Assembly (NCBI GenBank): GCA_023091735.1
Contig: JALKBU010001229.1
Location: forward strand, 1-14,216
DNA length: 14,216 bases
Direction of reading: 5' to 3'
Source of the DNA: Trichomonas tenax
Lineage: Eukaryota > Parabasalia > Trichomonadida > Trichomonadidae
Positions 1 through 8,665 of this stretch are shown here, piece by piece. The notes beneath the pieces were generated by a model. It saw only the letters and a program-made list of their open reading frames with translations. It searched no databases and was not told the DNA's origin. Made by a program: the position numbers and the translations under genes. Position 1 is the first letter of the stretch; each line of letters opens with the position of its first letter.

Positions 1-120
1 AAAGATATTTATGACACTTTTTATAAAGGTGACAATTTGCCCGTGCAAAAAGTGACAGTTTATTCATGAAAAGTGACTTTAAGGTTCCCCTGTCACTTTT
101 TGGTGTTCACTTTTGTCATA
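1..120. repeat. Cluster of GTGAC(A/T)/TGTCA motifs at left edge
   Basis: Within 120 bases the pentamer TGACA or its complement occurs five times (about 12, 30, 53, 91 and 114). A further GTGACT at about 74 and TTCACTTTT at about 105 add to it. The block starts near TATGACA and ends with TGTCATA, so it is loosely symmetrical. No coding potential is seen. It may be a promoter-like region of a gene outside the window or the edge of a repeat. The function is inference only. Confidence 0.35.
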
Positions 121-1463
121 GACTCGTTATTCGTTATATGTAACATGAAAATCACCAAAATGTATAAAAAAGCAAACTTATTTTCCAACAATTTTAAAAA
201 ATCGCAGCAGGAAACTGATTTTAGGAAATTTTATGACTAAATATTTGATTTCAACAATAAAAATTTTGCTATAATCTCGAGTTTTTTGAATTTTCAAGCT
301 AAGATACCAATTTTAGGTCACCACGCAATTATACAGTATAAGGGACATAATTACACAACCAAAATATATCCATTGAGAGAAATTGCCGATAAACAATTTA
401 ATGCTGCGTTTTTTTTTAAATGCTTGAGTTTATACGTCAATACATTTATTAGTGCTATGATATTAATTTGACATTCAGAAACAATCAGTTTTCCAATATA
501 CTTTTTATAATGAATATTTCAATATTTAAACTTAAGCAGTCTAATACATATCAATCGTCTAAATTCGACCTGTTTAAGATACATGTTGTAGCAAAAGCCG
601 TAATTGTCTATATTTAAACTAGTTTAAATTTTCGATTTCTGAAATTTTGCCTAGGCTACTTTGTTTTCATCGAATAAAACAAAATTTATATCAAAACAAA
701 TTTTGGAGTAAGAAAAATTTTGAATTTTATTCTTAAGATATTTTCAAAAAACTCACATGAATGTATAATATATAGACGAATGGTAGATTATTGGTATAAG
801 TAAATTTTATTAACTCTCCAAATACAAATATAATCAAATAGTATTAATGGATGTATCCTGTCTGGTATACGTGTGATATCAAATGCAGGGGTTGTAAAAA
901 TTATTTTGCATTTTCAGATCGTATCTCGAAAAATTAAAATTGTAATCTACAAAGCTTAAGATGTTTGCAATATGCATGATGTCTGCGATCTGAGGGATTA
1001 AGCAGCATTTTCAAGTTATTTCTAAATTTTGAAGTTCTAAAAATGGCGTTTTTTTGACAACTTTTGAAGGCGGCAATCATAGCTTATTGCTGATGTACCT
1101 CTTCGTAAGACGTGGCGCTATGTTCTGACGAGATTGATTTTAATTTCGAAATTTCTAGATCGTGACAAATTTTTTAGAGTCATGGTCTATTATATCATAT
1201 GGAGGCAGTACTGATGCATATATATATCGAGCTTTGCAGAAGAGTGTGCAAAGCATTGTCTCTTTCCATGAAGTTTTATATAGCCGACAAACGAAAAAGT
1301 GAAGTTCCCCCTTTGATGCATTGAATCATAATGTGCTACAGATATAATATAGCCTCAACGCTATTGAATATTTTAATGAAAATTGCTTATTATAGCAATA
1401 TATGTATCACCAAATGTTTTGAGTTCTGCCTACATGTTTAATAACATAAAAGTATTTTATTAA
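121..1463. other. Intergenic region without a confident gene
   Basis: AT-rich DNA with many stops in all frames. One plus-strand frame is open from 241 to 471 (about 76 codons) but has no ATG before its last few codons; its translation has no recognisable motif and could be a remnant. A 41-codon ATG ORF lies at 1199-1324 (+), basic and cysteine-containing, also unrecognised. The last part should contain the TAF6-like gene promoter, but no clear TCAYW initiator or TTTTAG lies just before its ATG; the leader reads AGTATTTTATTAA. Confidence 0.5.
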
Positions 1464-2681
1464 ATGGATGCTGTTGAAAGATCAGTGAATCTTATTGCAT
1501 CATCTTTAGGCATGAAACGAATAAAACCGGAAGTAGCACGAAAACTCTCGAATGAAACACAGCAATTCATCATCAGTGTTGTCGAAAAAGCGAATGTTTT
1601 TTCAATTTTATCTAAAAAATTTCATTTAACAGCAAAAGATATAAATGATTCTCTAGAATCGTATGAAATGCATCCATTGCTTGGATACAATCACATGAAA
1701 AAGCCAAAGTTGGTTGAAATTCCGTATTCAAAACTTGAATCTTTAACATTTGCAGCAGATCGTAGACTTGATATTAACGAAGTTGTCAATTGGAAACCAC
1801 TTCCATATCAACTAGCCCCACATTTCAAAAAATTTCCATTAATTTCGAATGGATTCATTTCAAAATATGATAATCGTGCTATAACACAGCCTAATGAAGA
1901 TAACACGCAAAATGTAAACATTGTAGACTCATCTATACGAATTAAAGCTTATTTTCACAAATCAATATCATATCTTTATGAAAATGAGTCAGTGTTTCAA
2001 ACCGTCATTAGTAATATGGCGACAGATGAATATACAGGCGAACTATTACCGAAATACCTTGAATTCGTTGAAGAATTCCTTGAAACATCGCAAAACAACT
2101 TTAAAAAATGTGTTAGAGTTCTTAGATTCCTCAATGCTATTTGCTGCAACCCAGAATACAGAATAATAGATCACGCAGATGATATAATATCATATGGGTT
2201 AACATTTCTCACAGCAACAGCAGATAAAACTGCATCACATTCTGTTAAATGCGAACTATATAAATATTCAGTTGCTTTCCTTACAAACGTCGTATCAATT
2301 GTTTCTTCAATGATTCCTGATATAAAGTGCTCACTAGCCTTGCAACTGAGGTCTATACTGGACATGAAAAACGCTTATTCATTAGCTGGATGTATACAGC
2401 TTTTATACGAATTAGGTCCAGATATTTTTGGTGTTGAATTCTTGCCGAGGTTAGGAGAAATTTATGATTTGTGTTGCCAGGAATGCTTCACAAAGGAAGA
2501 AAAGACTATTGCTATGTACGAGTTTCAATCAGTTCTAAAGCAATTTATACATTTCATGGATCATTCGAATATGAATCCGATGTTTAATCCAAATATAATC
2601 AATCCAAATGAAATGATCAATATCATTCTGGAACTAGCAGACCATTCTTGTTATATATTAGATGAAAATATTACTTTATAG
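1464..2681 (+). CDS. TAF6: TAF6-like transcription initiation factor (histone fold + HEAT domain)
   Basis: This is a probable TBP-associated factor 6, a nuclear subunit of TFIID (and in some lineages SAGA) that pairs by its histone fold with TAF9. Residues 5-70 form the histone fold, with the TAF6 pattern of an SLG near residue 14, LTAKDIN at 56-61 and the family hallmark HPLLGY at 70-75, equivalent to EPLYG(F/Y) in other TAF6 proteins. Residues 85-120 match the conserved linker (LDINEVVN followed by PLP). Residues 155-400 are helical and match the TAF6 HEAT domain, including LLPKYLEFVEE near 194-204. The 405-residue length lacks the long C-terminal tail of animal TAF6 and is close to a minimal version. 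The ATG at 1464 directly precedes the histone fold. It is convergent with the MO25-like gene. A downstream TAAA near 2697 could serve polyadenylation. Confidence 0.85.
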   Translation: MDAVERSVNLIASSLGMKRIKPEVARKLSNETQQFIISVVEKANVFSILSKKFHLTAKDINDSLESYEMHPLLGYNHMKKPKLVEIPYSKLESLTFAADRRLDINEVVNWKPLPYQLAPHFKKFPLISNGFISKYDNRAITQPNEDNTQNVNIVDSSIRIKAYFHKSISYLYENESVFQTVISNMATDEYTGELLPKYLEFVEEFLETSQNNFKKCVRVLRFLNAICCNPEYRIIDHADDIISYGLTFLTATADKTASHSVKCELYKYSVAFLTNVVSIVSSMIPDIKCSLALQLRSILDMKNAYSLAGCIQLLYELGPDIFGVEFLPRLGEIYDLCCQECFTKEEKTIAMYEFQSVLKQFIHFMDHSNMNPMFNPNIINPNEMINIILELADHSCYILDENITL

Positions 2682-3147
2682 ATTGTTTGTATTATTAAAA
2701 TGTCAATGATTTTATTATCGACAAAGAGTATAAAACATAAGTGTACATTAATATACACAAAAAATAGTTTCGGAATTTTAAAGATTTTGATCTAAATATT
2801 GATTTGGTTACGAAATTATATCACAATTTAAAAACGATTGTTATGCCTTTGATATTGTAAAACTAAGTTTCCAAGACTATATTTTAATGATTTTATATGA
2901 GAAATAGCGAAAATATTGATTAACCTCATCAATATTTATTAATTTTAAAATTGTCTTGTATCCATTCAACCATAGCTTTACAGAGATCTAGTTTATGTAA
3001 ATATAGTACTAATAAGTTGAAACAAGATAAAAATAATTGATTCAAAAAAATATCAGCCAAAAGTGTGAATCAAGCAAATAAACTCAAACGAATTTGTGAA
3101 CGTGAAATATAAGTTAATTAAAACTAACAATACAAACAAATTTTAAT
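2682..3147. other. Convergent intergenic region between TAF6 and MO25 genes
   Basis: This 466-base AT-rich spacer separates two genes that face each other. It must hold both 3' ends: a TAAA lies about 15 bases past the TAF6 stop, and on the minus strand ATTAAAA directly follows the MO25 stop. No ORF, RNA gene or marked repeat was seen in it. Confidence 0.5.
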
Positions 3148-4098
3148 TCATAAACTTGATAAAACAGTATTACGCTCATTAATCAAGTCTTCATCATCGG
3201 GGAGTGATACTCTTTGGATTAGTCTGCTTAATTTTCGCTTATTTTCTCGTAATTCGTGGCGAATTAATGGAGTTCTGTGCGGATTAATAACAAAAAGTTT
3301 GAAAAGTGAGTAAGCGTTTGACCTCACCTTTTTGGAGTGGCTTGTAAGTTGCTTGCAAATGCATTCTAAATTATATGGATCATTCACAAAATACATTAAG
3401 ATTTGGCGACATTCTTCGCGTGTTATATAGCTCAAAATTAATGGAACAGCGAGCAATGTTACGATATATGAATTTGATCGAAGTAATTGCTTAAAATGGA
3501 GTGAAAAAATATCAAAATGGTTCTGTACGTATGGCGCACTTATCGCAATATGAACATTGAGTAAATCTTCATATGTTTTGAAAGCGTTTGTGACCATTTC
3601 GAAATTATCACCGAGAAGATGCACGATAAAAGCAGAAACGTACTGATGTTCGAACATGTACGTAACAAATTCTTCATTCCTTGTGCATTCTCTGATCAAA
3701 ATATTTGCTGTTGATGATAATTTTGAATAACTTAGATAAGAAAACAACGTATCTAATGCATTTTTGTGGTTCAAAAGGTATTTAGGGAGTGAGTTTTGAG
3801 GATTTTCACGTATGCTCGATTGTAACAATGTAGAAATCGAATTATTCATTGATTGATCGAAATAAGGCATGAATTTCAATATGTTTTCTACTGTTTGATC
3901 TCTGTACAGCTTCCCATTGATGATGTTAGGAAGGTCTTCTTTTTTGTATCTTTCTGCGTTAAATGTATCTGTAATTTTGTCAACAAATAACTTGATATTA
4001 TTGATGTTTTCGTGGGATTGCTCCACCTGCATGTTCTCTAGAGCAATTCTCAAACGTTTTGGATACCCTTTAGCGTGTGCTTTAGTAAACCAAAACAT
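3148..4098 (-). CDS. MO25/CAB39-like scaffold protein
   Basis: MO25 (CAB39) proteins are helical-repeat scaffolds in the cytoplasm that bind and activate STE20-type kinases and, in animals, the STRAD-LKB1 complex; in many eukaryotes they act in polarity and cytokinesis. The 316 residues compare with about 340 in animals. The N-terminus MFWFTKAHAK fits the family start. Three stretches match well: IRECTRNEEF near 136-145 (family LRECIRHE), NAFKTYEDLLNVH near 170-182 (family DAFATFKDLL.RH), and the C-terminal NDPYNLE followed by VRSNAYSLFKLFVINPHRT near 260-278 (family PENLK and FEAFHVFKVFVANPNKT). The segment after LRSNSYIVT is hydrophobic (LLAVPLILSYI) where animal proteins carry KRQSLKLLGELL, so partner-binding residues may differ. 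The ATG is preceded on its strand by TTTTTTAG and four bases. The stop TGA is followed by ATTAAAA. Confidence 0.85.
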   Translation of the reverse strand: MFWFTKAHAKGYPKRLRIALENMQVEQSHENINNIKLFVDKITDTFNAERYKKEDLPNIINGKLYRDQTVENILKFMPYFDQSMNNSISTLLQSSIRENPQNSLPKYLLNHKNALDTLFSYLSYSKLSSTANILIRECTRNEEFVTYMFEHQYVSAFIVHLLGDNFEMVTNAFKTYEDLLNVHIAISAPYVQNHFDIFSLHFKQLLRSNSYIVTLLAVPLILSYITREECRQILMYFVNDPYNLECICKQLTSHSKKVRSNAYSLFKLFVINPHRTPLIRHELRENKRKLSRLIQRVSLPDDEDLINERNTVLSSL

Positions 4099-4102
4099 AT
4101 TT

Positions 4103-4108
4103 CTAAAA
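4103..4108 (-). promoter_or_regulatory. TTTTAG element just before the MO25-like start codon
   Basis: On the minus strand TTTTAG ends four bases before the ATG. T. vaginalis genes lacking a classical initiator can use an M5-type element with a CCTTTTAG core overlapping the transcription start; that is from memory of the trichomonad promoter literature. The same hexamer precedes UTP6. In AT-rich DNA the match could be chance. Confidence 0.3.
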
Positions 4109-4132
4109 AATTTCTATTAAAAATTAACGTTA

Positions 4133-4158
4133 AAAAAGTGCTAAAACCTGCACTTTTT
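4133..4158. repeat. Short inverted repeat upstream of MO25-like gene
   Basis: AAAAAGTGC (4133-4141) and GCACTTTTT (4150-4158) form a perfect 9-bp stem with an 8-base loop. It lies 35-60 bases upstream of the minus-strand ATG, so it could be a promoter-proximal site. AT-rich sequence makes part of the stem unsurprising. Confidence 0.4.
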
Positions 4159-4428
4159 GTTAATTTTTGTATTGGTTTAAAATTTTACAGCTTTTTGAAT
4201 GAAGATTGATGAAACTTTTTGAATGATTTAGCTTCATTATCGGATCTTCAATGTATATATCATATTTGGAATGAAAACATTATTGAAGGGGTATTCAAAA
4301 TTAATCAGGGATGTGACAATTTTGAGAATCTCTTGTTTTTCGTTTTCTAACATTCTATTACGAAAATATTCGTGACAAATACTATCTTAAATGCATTCTT
4401 AATAGATATGTAACGATTAGAATGAATT

Positions 4429-4650
4429 TCATACGTTTTTCATTGACTTTGTCGACTCGAAATGATCGGATAGATTTTTTTTTGTAAATATTTGCACAAA
4501 TCCGAGAATAATCTCTATACGAGGCATACCAATTCTCACTTGTTTATTTTTGATATTTTCAAAAAATGCCGAGTAACAAAGTTTACGTGTCATTATGTTT
4601 TCATCGTTTGTAGCAATAAAACAGTTACTGATAACAGCTGCTGTACGCAT
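4429..4650 (-). CDS. Small unrecognised ORF, possibly a gene remnant
   Basis: The ORF is 73 codons with an ATG start. The composition looks protein-like (mixed charged and aliphatic residues, for example GMPRIEIILGFVQIF near 42-56) rather than simple AT-rich filler, but no family was recognised. The reading frame continues only ten codons upstream of the ATG before a TGA, so it could be the tail of a degraded larger gene. No initiator-like motif precedes it. It faces the MO25-like gene in the same orientation and lies about 330 bases upstream of it. Confidence 0.25.
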   Translation of the reverse strand: MRTAAVISNCFIATNDENIMTRKLCYSAFFENIKNKQVRIGMPRIEIILGFVQIFTKKNLSDHFESTKSMKNV

Positions 4651-4708
4651 TACTATAGATTTGTCAAGAGAAAATCACTGATTTCATACATTGTTACCAA
4701 AACTCACT

Positions 4709-4795
4709 TCATTTCATTGCACGAAGCTTCAAATGAGATAAAGTATATAAATTACTATATATGTTTAGTTTTTGAAGCTTCGTGCAATGAAATGA
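4709..4795. repeat. Perfect 25-bp inverted repeat with 37-base loop
   Basis: The left arm at 4709-4733 and the right arm at 4771-4795 are exact reverse complements over 25 bases, built around TGCACGAAGCTTC. The loop (4734-4770) is AT-rich. The arms stop abruptly in mismatches on both sides. As RNA it would form a very stable hairpin; as DNA it resembles the ends of a tiny inverted-repeat element or a fold-back duplication. No target-site duplication was identified. Confidence 0.8.
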
Positions 4796-4932
4796 TACCA
4801 AAATATGATGATATAACAACATCTTTGGAAGGAATTCGAAATTTGCATATGAAGAAAAGTTTAACGAGATGTTACCATCGAGATTTAATTTGATTTGAAA
4901 TAGGTTCGAAATTGTACTATAAACAAAATATT

Positions 4933-4936
4933 TTTA
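4933..4936 (-). terminator. TAAA polyadenylation signal overlapping the stop codon
   Basis: On the minus strand the TAA stop of the coiled-coil gene is followed by A. This makes the TAAA tetranucleotide that acts as the polyadenylation signal in T. vaginalis, where it often includes the stop codon. Confidence 0.45.
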
Positions 4937-6193
4937 TTCTTCAATTTTTCTAGGTTGAACAATACCGGTAAATCTTGAATATAAAACTTCAAAGAGTCTA
5001 AGTTGCTCGCTTGCTTCTTGAGCTGCTGGATCTTCTGCTCCCTGAAACATTCGTCCAAGAATGTTTTGATCATCATCTGTGAGATGACACAAGATTAACT
5101 CCGAAGTTCTGAAGTTTAATCCTTTCTGATTAACTGCAGAAGCAATTTCCTTTCGGAGCTTTGTGATTGTTTCGTTCATAAACGTCATCAATGTGTTTCT
5201 CTGCTCAATGGCAGTAGAAGCGAGAGCTCTCAGCTGATTCATTTCTACTTGCTTCAGCTGATTAAGCTTTATAAAGCCGTTTAACTCATTCTTTTTCTTC
5301 TTCATCATATTCATATGCTGTGTGAACTTACGACGACTATCGGCCTCTGGCTTTGTCCTAGCATTAACTCTATCCTGCTCCAACTTATCGAGCTCTGCCT
5401 TTAAGTTCTGGATTGTTTGCTGATTCTGTTCTGGAGTTGTTAACTGAGTAACGAGTTTGGCCTCCATAAGCTTCATTTCGAGATTGTTTTCTTCCTCAAG
5501 GAGGTTATTATATTTATCACGCAGTTCGACGACGGCTTTTTGTGCTTTGACAACTAATTTTGATAATGTTTTGCTTTCTGCTTGTGCAACACGGAGTGTT
5601 TCGTTCTTTTCCTGAATAATGTCTTCTTTTGCCTTTTCGATAGCCTTTTCAAGTTGTTCTTTAGCCTCTTTCTTGAAGATATCACGTTTATTATAAATCT
5701 CTGTTAGCTTTTTCTCTCTTTCCTCTCTATTCTGCTTCTGTGTGAGAATGGAAAGTTCTTTGAGGTGTGCCTCTTGTGCAAGTAAAACTTTTCTCGTTTC
5801 TTCAACTTCTTTTTTCTCATTTAAGTTGAAAACCAAGTGATGATATTTCTTTCTGTTATCGATTAAGATCTTATTTGCCGCAGCAAAGTTGACTTTAATG
5901 TCTTCTTGGGCTTTCTGTATTTCTATCTCGCAATCTTTTTTCGTATTTTCGAAATTAATTCCTTGTTCAGCCACACGCTTATCGAAATCACGTGATTCAG
6001 CCTCCATCTTTTGAACTATATCAGCATTTCTGCGCTGTAGCGTCATAACAACATCATTTAATTTTTCTTGTTCGGCTTTGAGTTTCGATTTCTGCTCCAA
6101 TAAGTCAGCAAGCTGCTTGTCGAGCTTCGCTTCAAGCTCAACTTTAATCTCCTCGTTCCTGTCCTTCTCTGGAGGAGGAGCTTGCTGCGCCAT
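4934..6193 (-). CDS. Coiled-coil protein, possibly BBOF1/DUF4515-like (basal body)
   Basis: The 419-residue protein is almost wholly helical and rich in Glu, Lys and Gln. A short proline-containing N-terminus (APPPEKDR) leads into continuous heptad-like coiled coil from about residue 12 to 350. There is no signal peptide or membrane segment. Near the C-terminus the pattern LRALASTAIEQRN...MNETITKLRKEI (about 323-351) followed by LTDDDQNILGRMFQG (about 369-383) recalls the end of basal-body orientation factor 1 and other DUF4515 proteins, where LA..I..(Q/E)RT.....F...L..V...I precedes LT..(Q/E)...L..LF. That would place it at flagellar basal bodies, but coiled coils give false similarity, so this is a suggestion. 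The stop codon overlaps a TAAA. It is divergent from UTP6 with about 600 bases between them. Confidence 0.8.
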   Translation of the reverse strand: MAQQAPPPEKDRNEEIKVELEAKLDKQLADLLEQKSKLKAEQEKLNDVVMTLQRRNADIVQKMEAESRDFDKRVAEQGINFENTKKDCEIEIQKAQEDIKVNFAAANKILIDNRKKYHHLVFNLNEKKEVEETRKVLLAQEAHLKELSILTQKQNREEREKKLTEIYNKRDIFKKEAKEQLEKAIEKAKEDIIQEKNETLRVAQAESKTLSKLVVKAQKAVVELRDKYNNLLEEENNLEMKLMEAKLVTQLTTPEQNQQTIQNLKAELDKLEQDRVNARTKPEADSRRKFTQHMNMMKKKKNELNGFIKLNQLKQVEMNQLRALASTAIEQRNTLMTFMNETITKLRKEIASAVNQKGLNFRTSELILCHLTDDDQNILGRMFQGAEDPAAQEASEQLRLFEVLYSRFTGIVQPRKIEE

Positions 6194-6799
6194 TCAATTT
6201 AAAATTCGTTATTTTTTTTCCCTCTTATGACATGTAAAGATAGATGTCAGAAAAGTGAGCAATAGGTACGTTTTTAAATGCACAAAAATCTATGATGACT
6301 AAAATTTCCATTAAATCCCTTAAATCCATTCAGCATAACAGTTGCTCAGATTATCGCCTGCATTTTTCCATAAAATGAAGTAAATCAAGCGATATCTAAA
6401 GAAATTTCTTTCCACAATTATTTGCATGCTTCGTATAGACAGCAGTGTGTCTTATATTTTCGAACAAATGTATTTTCAAGGAATAGTGAGGCCTTATTTG
6501 CACATAAATTGACTCATGAGATATATAGATTCGTAAGCAAATAGAGTGGACTATTTAGAGATAATACCATTGTTGTAAGATGATCTTAGAACCAAAAGAT
6601 AATGTTGTTTAAAATTTGTCACACTGACACTTTACATAGTTTTAATTGACAAATTTAAAGTGCAATATGACAAAAAATATAACATAATCAACGAAAATAG
6701 AAAATCTGAGGATGACACAATATGGAGATTTCAAAAATATCGAAATGAAGCAAAAATAATTTTTTTGGCTCCAGGACGATAAGAAAATTTTAGTGAAAA
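6194..6799. promoter_or_regulatory. Divergent promoter region of coiled-coil gene and UTP6, rich in TGACA/TGTCA
   Basis: The spacer is about 600 bases between two divergent starts. I count seven TGACA/TGTCA pentamers (about 6228, 6245, 6616, 6625, 6647, 6667, 6713), several within ATGACA or GTCACACTGACA. The neighbouring coding regions have about one per kilobase. No ORF or RNA gene was found. The motif could be a proximal activator site; this is inference from counting by eye. Confidence 0.4.
6776..6793 (+). promoter_or_regulatory. M3/M5-like core promoter pair before UTP6
   Basis: ACGATA at 6776-6781 is followed by TTTTAG at 6788-6793, and the ATG comes six bases later. In T. vaginalis, an M3 motif with an ACGATA-like core and an M5 motif with a CCTTTTAG core act as an initiator-independent core promoter just before the start codon; this is recalled from the literature. 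Order and closeness to the ATG fit here. Confidence 0.4.
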
Positions 6800-8419
6800 A
6801 TGGCGGAGAACGTTGAAGCACGTCTTGAGCAATTCATTCCGGCCTTTGAACAGCTCAAGCAGCTCCATCTGTTCACTGACCACGAGATAAAGATAGTTAT
6901 AAAGAAAAGAAGAGCATTTGAATATGCATTAACGAGTAGATCAGTGACACCTGACAAATTTCTTGAATATATACAATTTGAAGCCGCTTTCTTACAGATT
7001 AACGAGCAAAGGAAGGAACAAAACGGTATAGATCCGAATATCACTCGTTTATTAGCTGATGTCGACTGGCCGAAGCATATTCACTCAATTTATCGTAGAG
7101 CACTCGGTACGTTCCCCGATAATATGAGCCTTTGGAACTTGTATTTCGATTATTGCGAAAATCGTGGCGACACAAAATCTCTTCATTTTGCATTTGATGA
7201 TTGCATTAAGCGCCACGCGAATAAACATGAGATATGGATTCGTGCAGCATACTTTGAAATGAAAGATAACAACAATATGGAACTCGCAATGAAATTAATG
7301 GAACAAAGCATTACAATAAATCCAAATGTTCCAGAGCTTTACGCCGTATATGCAGAAACGATTATCAACCAATCACAGAAAATCCAACAACGCAGAGAAG
7401 TTCAATCAGTTGAAGCAAATTCGGATATTTTAAAGGCACCACTTGCAATTTACGAGGAAGCATTAAAGAAATGCGAGTCTCCAGTCGAAGTGTTCAGACA
7501 ATTCAACGAAGTTTTCAAGAAATACAACGTCGATAATTCAGGATTGATCAAAATTTCATCTGATAAAGCAGATCCAGAGCTCCTCGCTGAAATTGCTGGT
7601 GAAAGTGAGCACCCAGATCAGACATTTAATGGATTCATTGAAAAATATCCATCTCAAGACTTGAAGATATTCTACGCGAAATTTTTAGCTCGCAACAAGA
7701 AAGGTCAAGAACTCGCTGTTCTCCTCAATCAAATAGATAATTATACAACAGAAGAAGCCGAGTTCTTCACAAAATGCTTGCTCGATTGCGGACTTATTGA
7801 TGATGCCGATGATTTCCTTCAGGAAGACTTAGAAACAAATGAATTGAAGATCTGCAGGCTGAAAGTCATCGATGCTCGCTCATCAACACCACAAGACTTC
7901 AAAGCTTCTGCACAGAAATTCATCGATAAGTATCCAGATTCTCGCAGAATGTTGAATAATGTTTATTTGTTCCTTCTCGCCAAAAAGATACAAGATTTCG
8001 ATTTCTGGTTTAATGCTGTTTATGAAGCTGCAGCCAGAGTTGATCCTGATGAGCTTACAAAGCTTTTCAAGTTCACAAGTGCTAAATTCGGATACGAGAA
8101 GTCTGATTTATTGTTACAGAAAGTTTTACCAATTGTCGTCCCTTCGCCTAAATTCATTGATTCTGCTGTCGAACTATTAGAGAAACTGCGTGAATCAGAT
8201 GCATCCATTGAAACACGCATTAGGCAGCTTCATGAAACAGCTGTGATGAAGTTCGGCCACGAAAATCCAAACGTTTGGATTAATTATTGTGCATTCGAAT
8301 CAAAGCTTAGAAACTGGAAGAAATTAGAGGACATTAGAAAGCGTGCCGCTCGTATGCTGGATGACTCTTCAGAATTTTCTAGGTTGTATCAGGAGAAATT
8401 CTGCAAGAATCAAATTTAA
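6800..8419 (+). CDS. UTP6: UTP6, U3 snoRNA-associated small-subunit processome protein
   Basis: UTP6 is a nucleolar HAT-repeat protein of the UTP-B complex in the small-subunit processome, needed for U3-guided processing of pre-18S rRNA. Residues 1-80 are the characteristic N-terminal domain: MAENVEARLEQFIPAFEQLK, then LFTDHEIKIVIKKRRAFEY and KFLEYIQFE match the family pattern (LE.L...GLF...EI..I.KK...FEY, then F..Y..YE). HAT repeats follow: LWNLYFDYCE near 111-120, HEIWIRAAYFEM near 143-154 and PNVPELYAVYAE near 175-186, the region most conserved with human UTP6. A last clear HAT motif (NVWINYCAFE) lies near the C-terminus, around 490-500. The 539 residues fall between yeast (about 440) and human (about 600). 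The ATG starts exactly where the family does. It is convergent with the nucleoporin gene. Confidence 0.92.
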   Translation: MAENVEARLEQFIPAFEQLKQLHLFTDHEIKIVIKKRRAFEYALTSRSVTPDKFLEYIQFEAAFLQINEQRKEQNGIDPNITRLLADVDWPKHIHSIYRRALGTFPDNMSLWNLYFDYCENRGDTKSLHFAFDDCIKRHANKHEIWIRAAYFEMKDNNNMELAMKLMEQSITINPNVPELYAVYAETIINQSQKIQQRREVQSVEANSDILKAPLAIYEEALKKCESPVEVFRQFNEVFKKYNVDNSGLIKISSDKADPELLAEIAGESEHPDQTFNGFIEKYPSQDLKIFYAKFLARNKKGQELAVLLNQIDNYTTEEAEFFTKCLLDCGLIDDADDFLQEDLETNELKICRLKVIDARSSTPQDFKASAQKFIDKYPDSRRMLNNVYLFLLAKKIQDFDFWFNAVYEAAARVDPDELTKLFKFTSAKFGYEKSDLLLQKVLPIVVPSPKFIDSAVELLEKLRESDASIETRIRQLHETAVMKFGHENPNVWINYCAFESKLRNWKKLEDIRKRAARMLDDSSEFSRLYQEKFCKNQI

Positions 8420-8665
8420 TTATTATTTTTTTATATCTTATAAAGTAATAAATTAGAGTTTTTTCTTAAATCATAAATCTGCAGCCACCACACAGATGAT
8501 TCAATATTAGTAAAAAAATATTTAAATTCAATTAGTTAAAAAGAGATGATTGAAAAGGAAAAACTTAAAGCTTATATCATAAGTCAAATATCTATTTATT
8601 CTCTATTAACAAATCCATTATATAAAAGACATCCAAAATTAAAATTTGGCAGCAAATCGAACAAT

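Larger units (their letters stand above)
4099..4933. other. Intergenic region with remnants
   Basis: Between the MO25-like start and the coiled-coil gene's stop no recognisable gene is present. It holds a 9-bp hairpin, a direct repeat of CTTTTTGAATGA (near 4191 and 4214), one ATG-initiated minus-strand ORF (4429-4650) and a perfect 25-bp inverted repeat (4709-4795). A plus-strand frame is open from 4492 to 4893 but begins at TTG and has its first ATG only near its end, so it is not called as a gene. Confidence 0.5.

Noticed and set aside
286..471. Plus-strand 61-codon frame
   Set aside because: It begins at TTG, not ATG, and no family could be recognised; noted only as a possible remnant.
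4492..4893. Plus-strand 133-codon open frame
   Set aside because: It starts with TTG, has its first ATG only about residue 100, spans the perfect inverted repeat and lies opposite another ORF.
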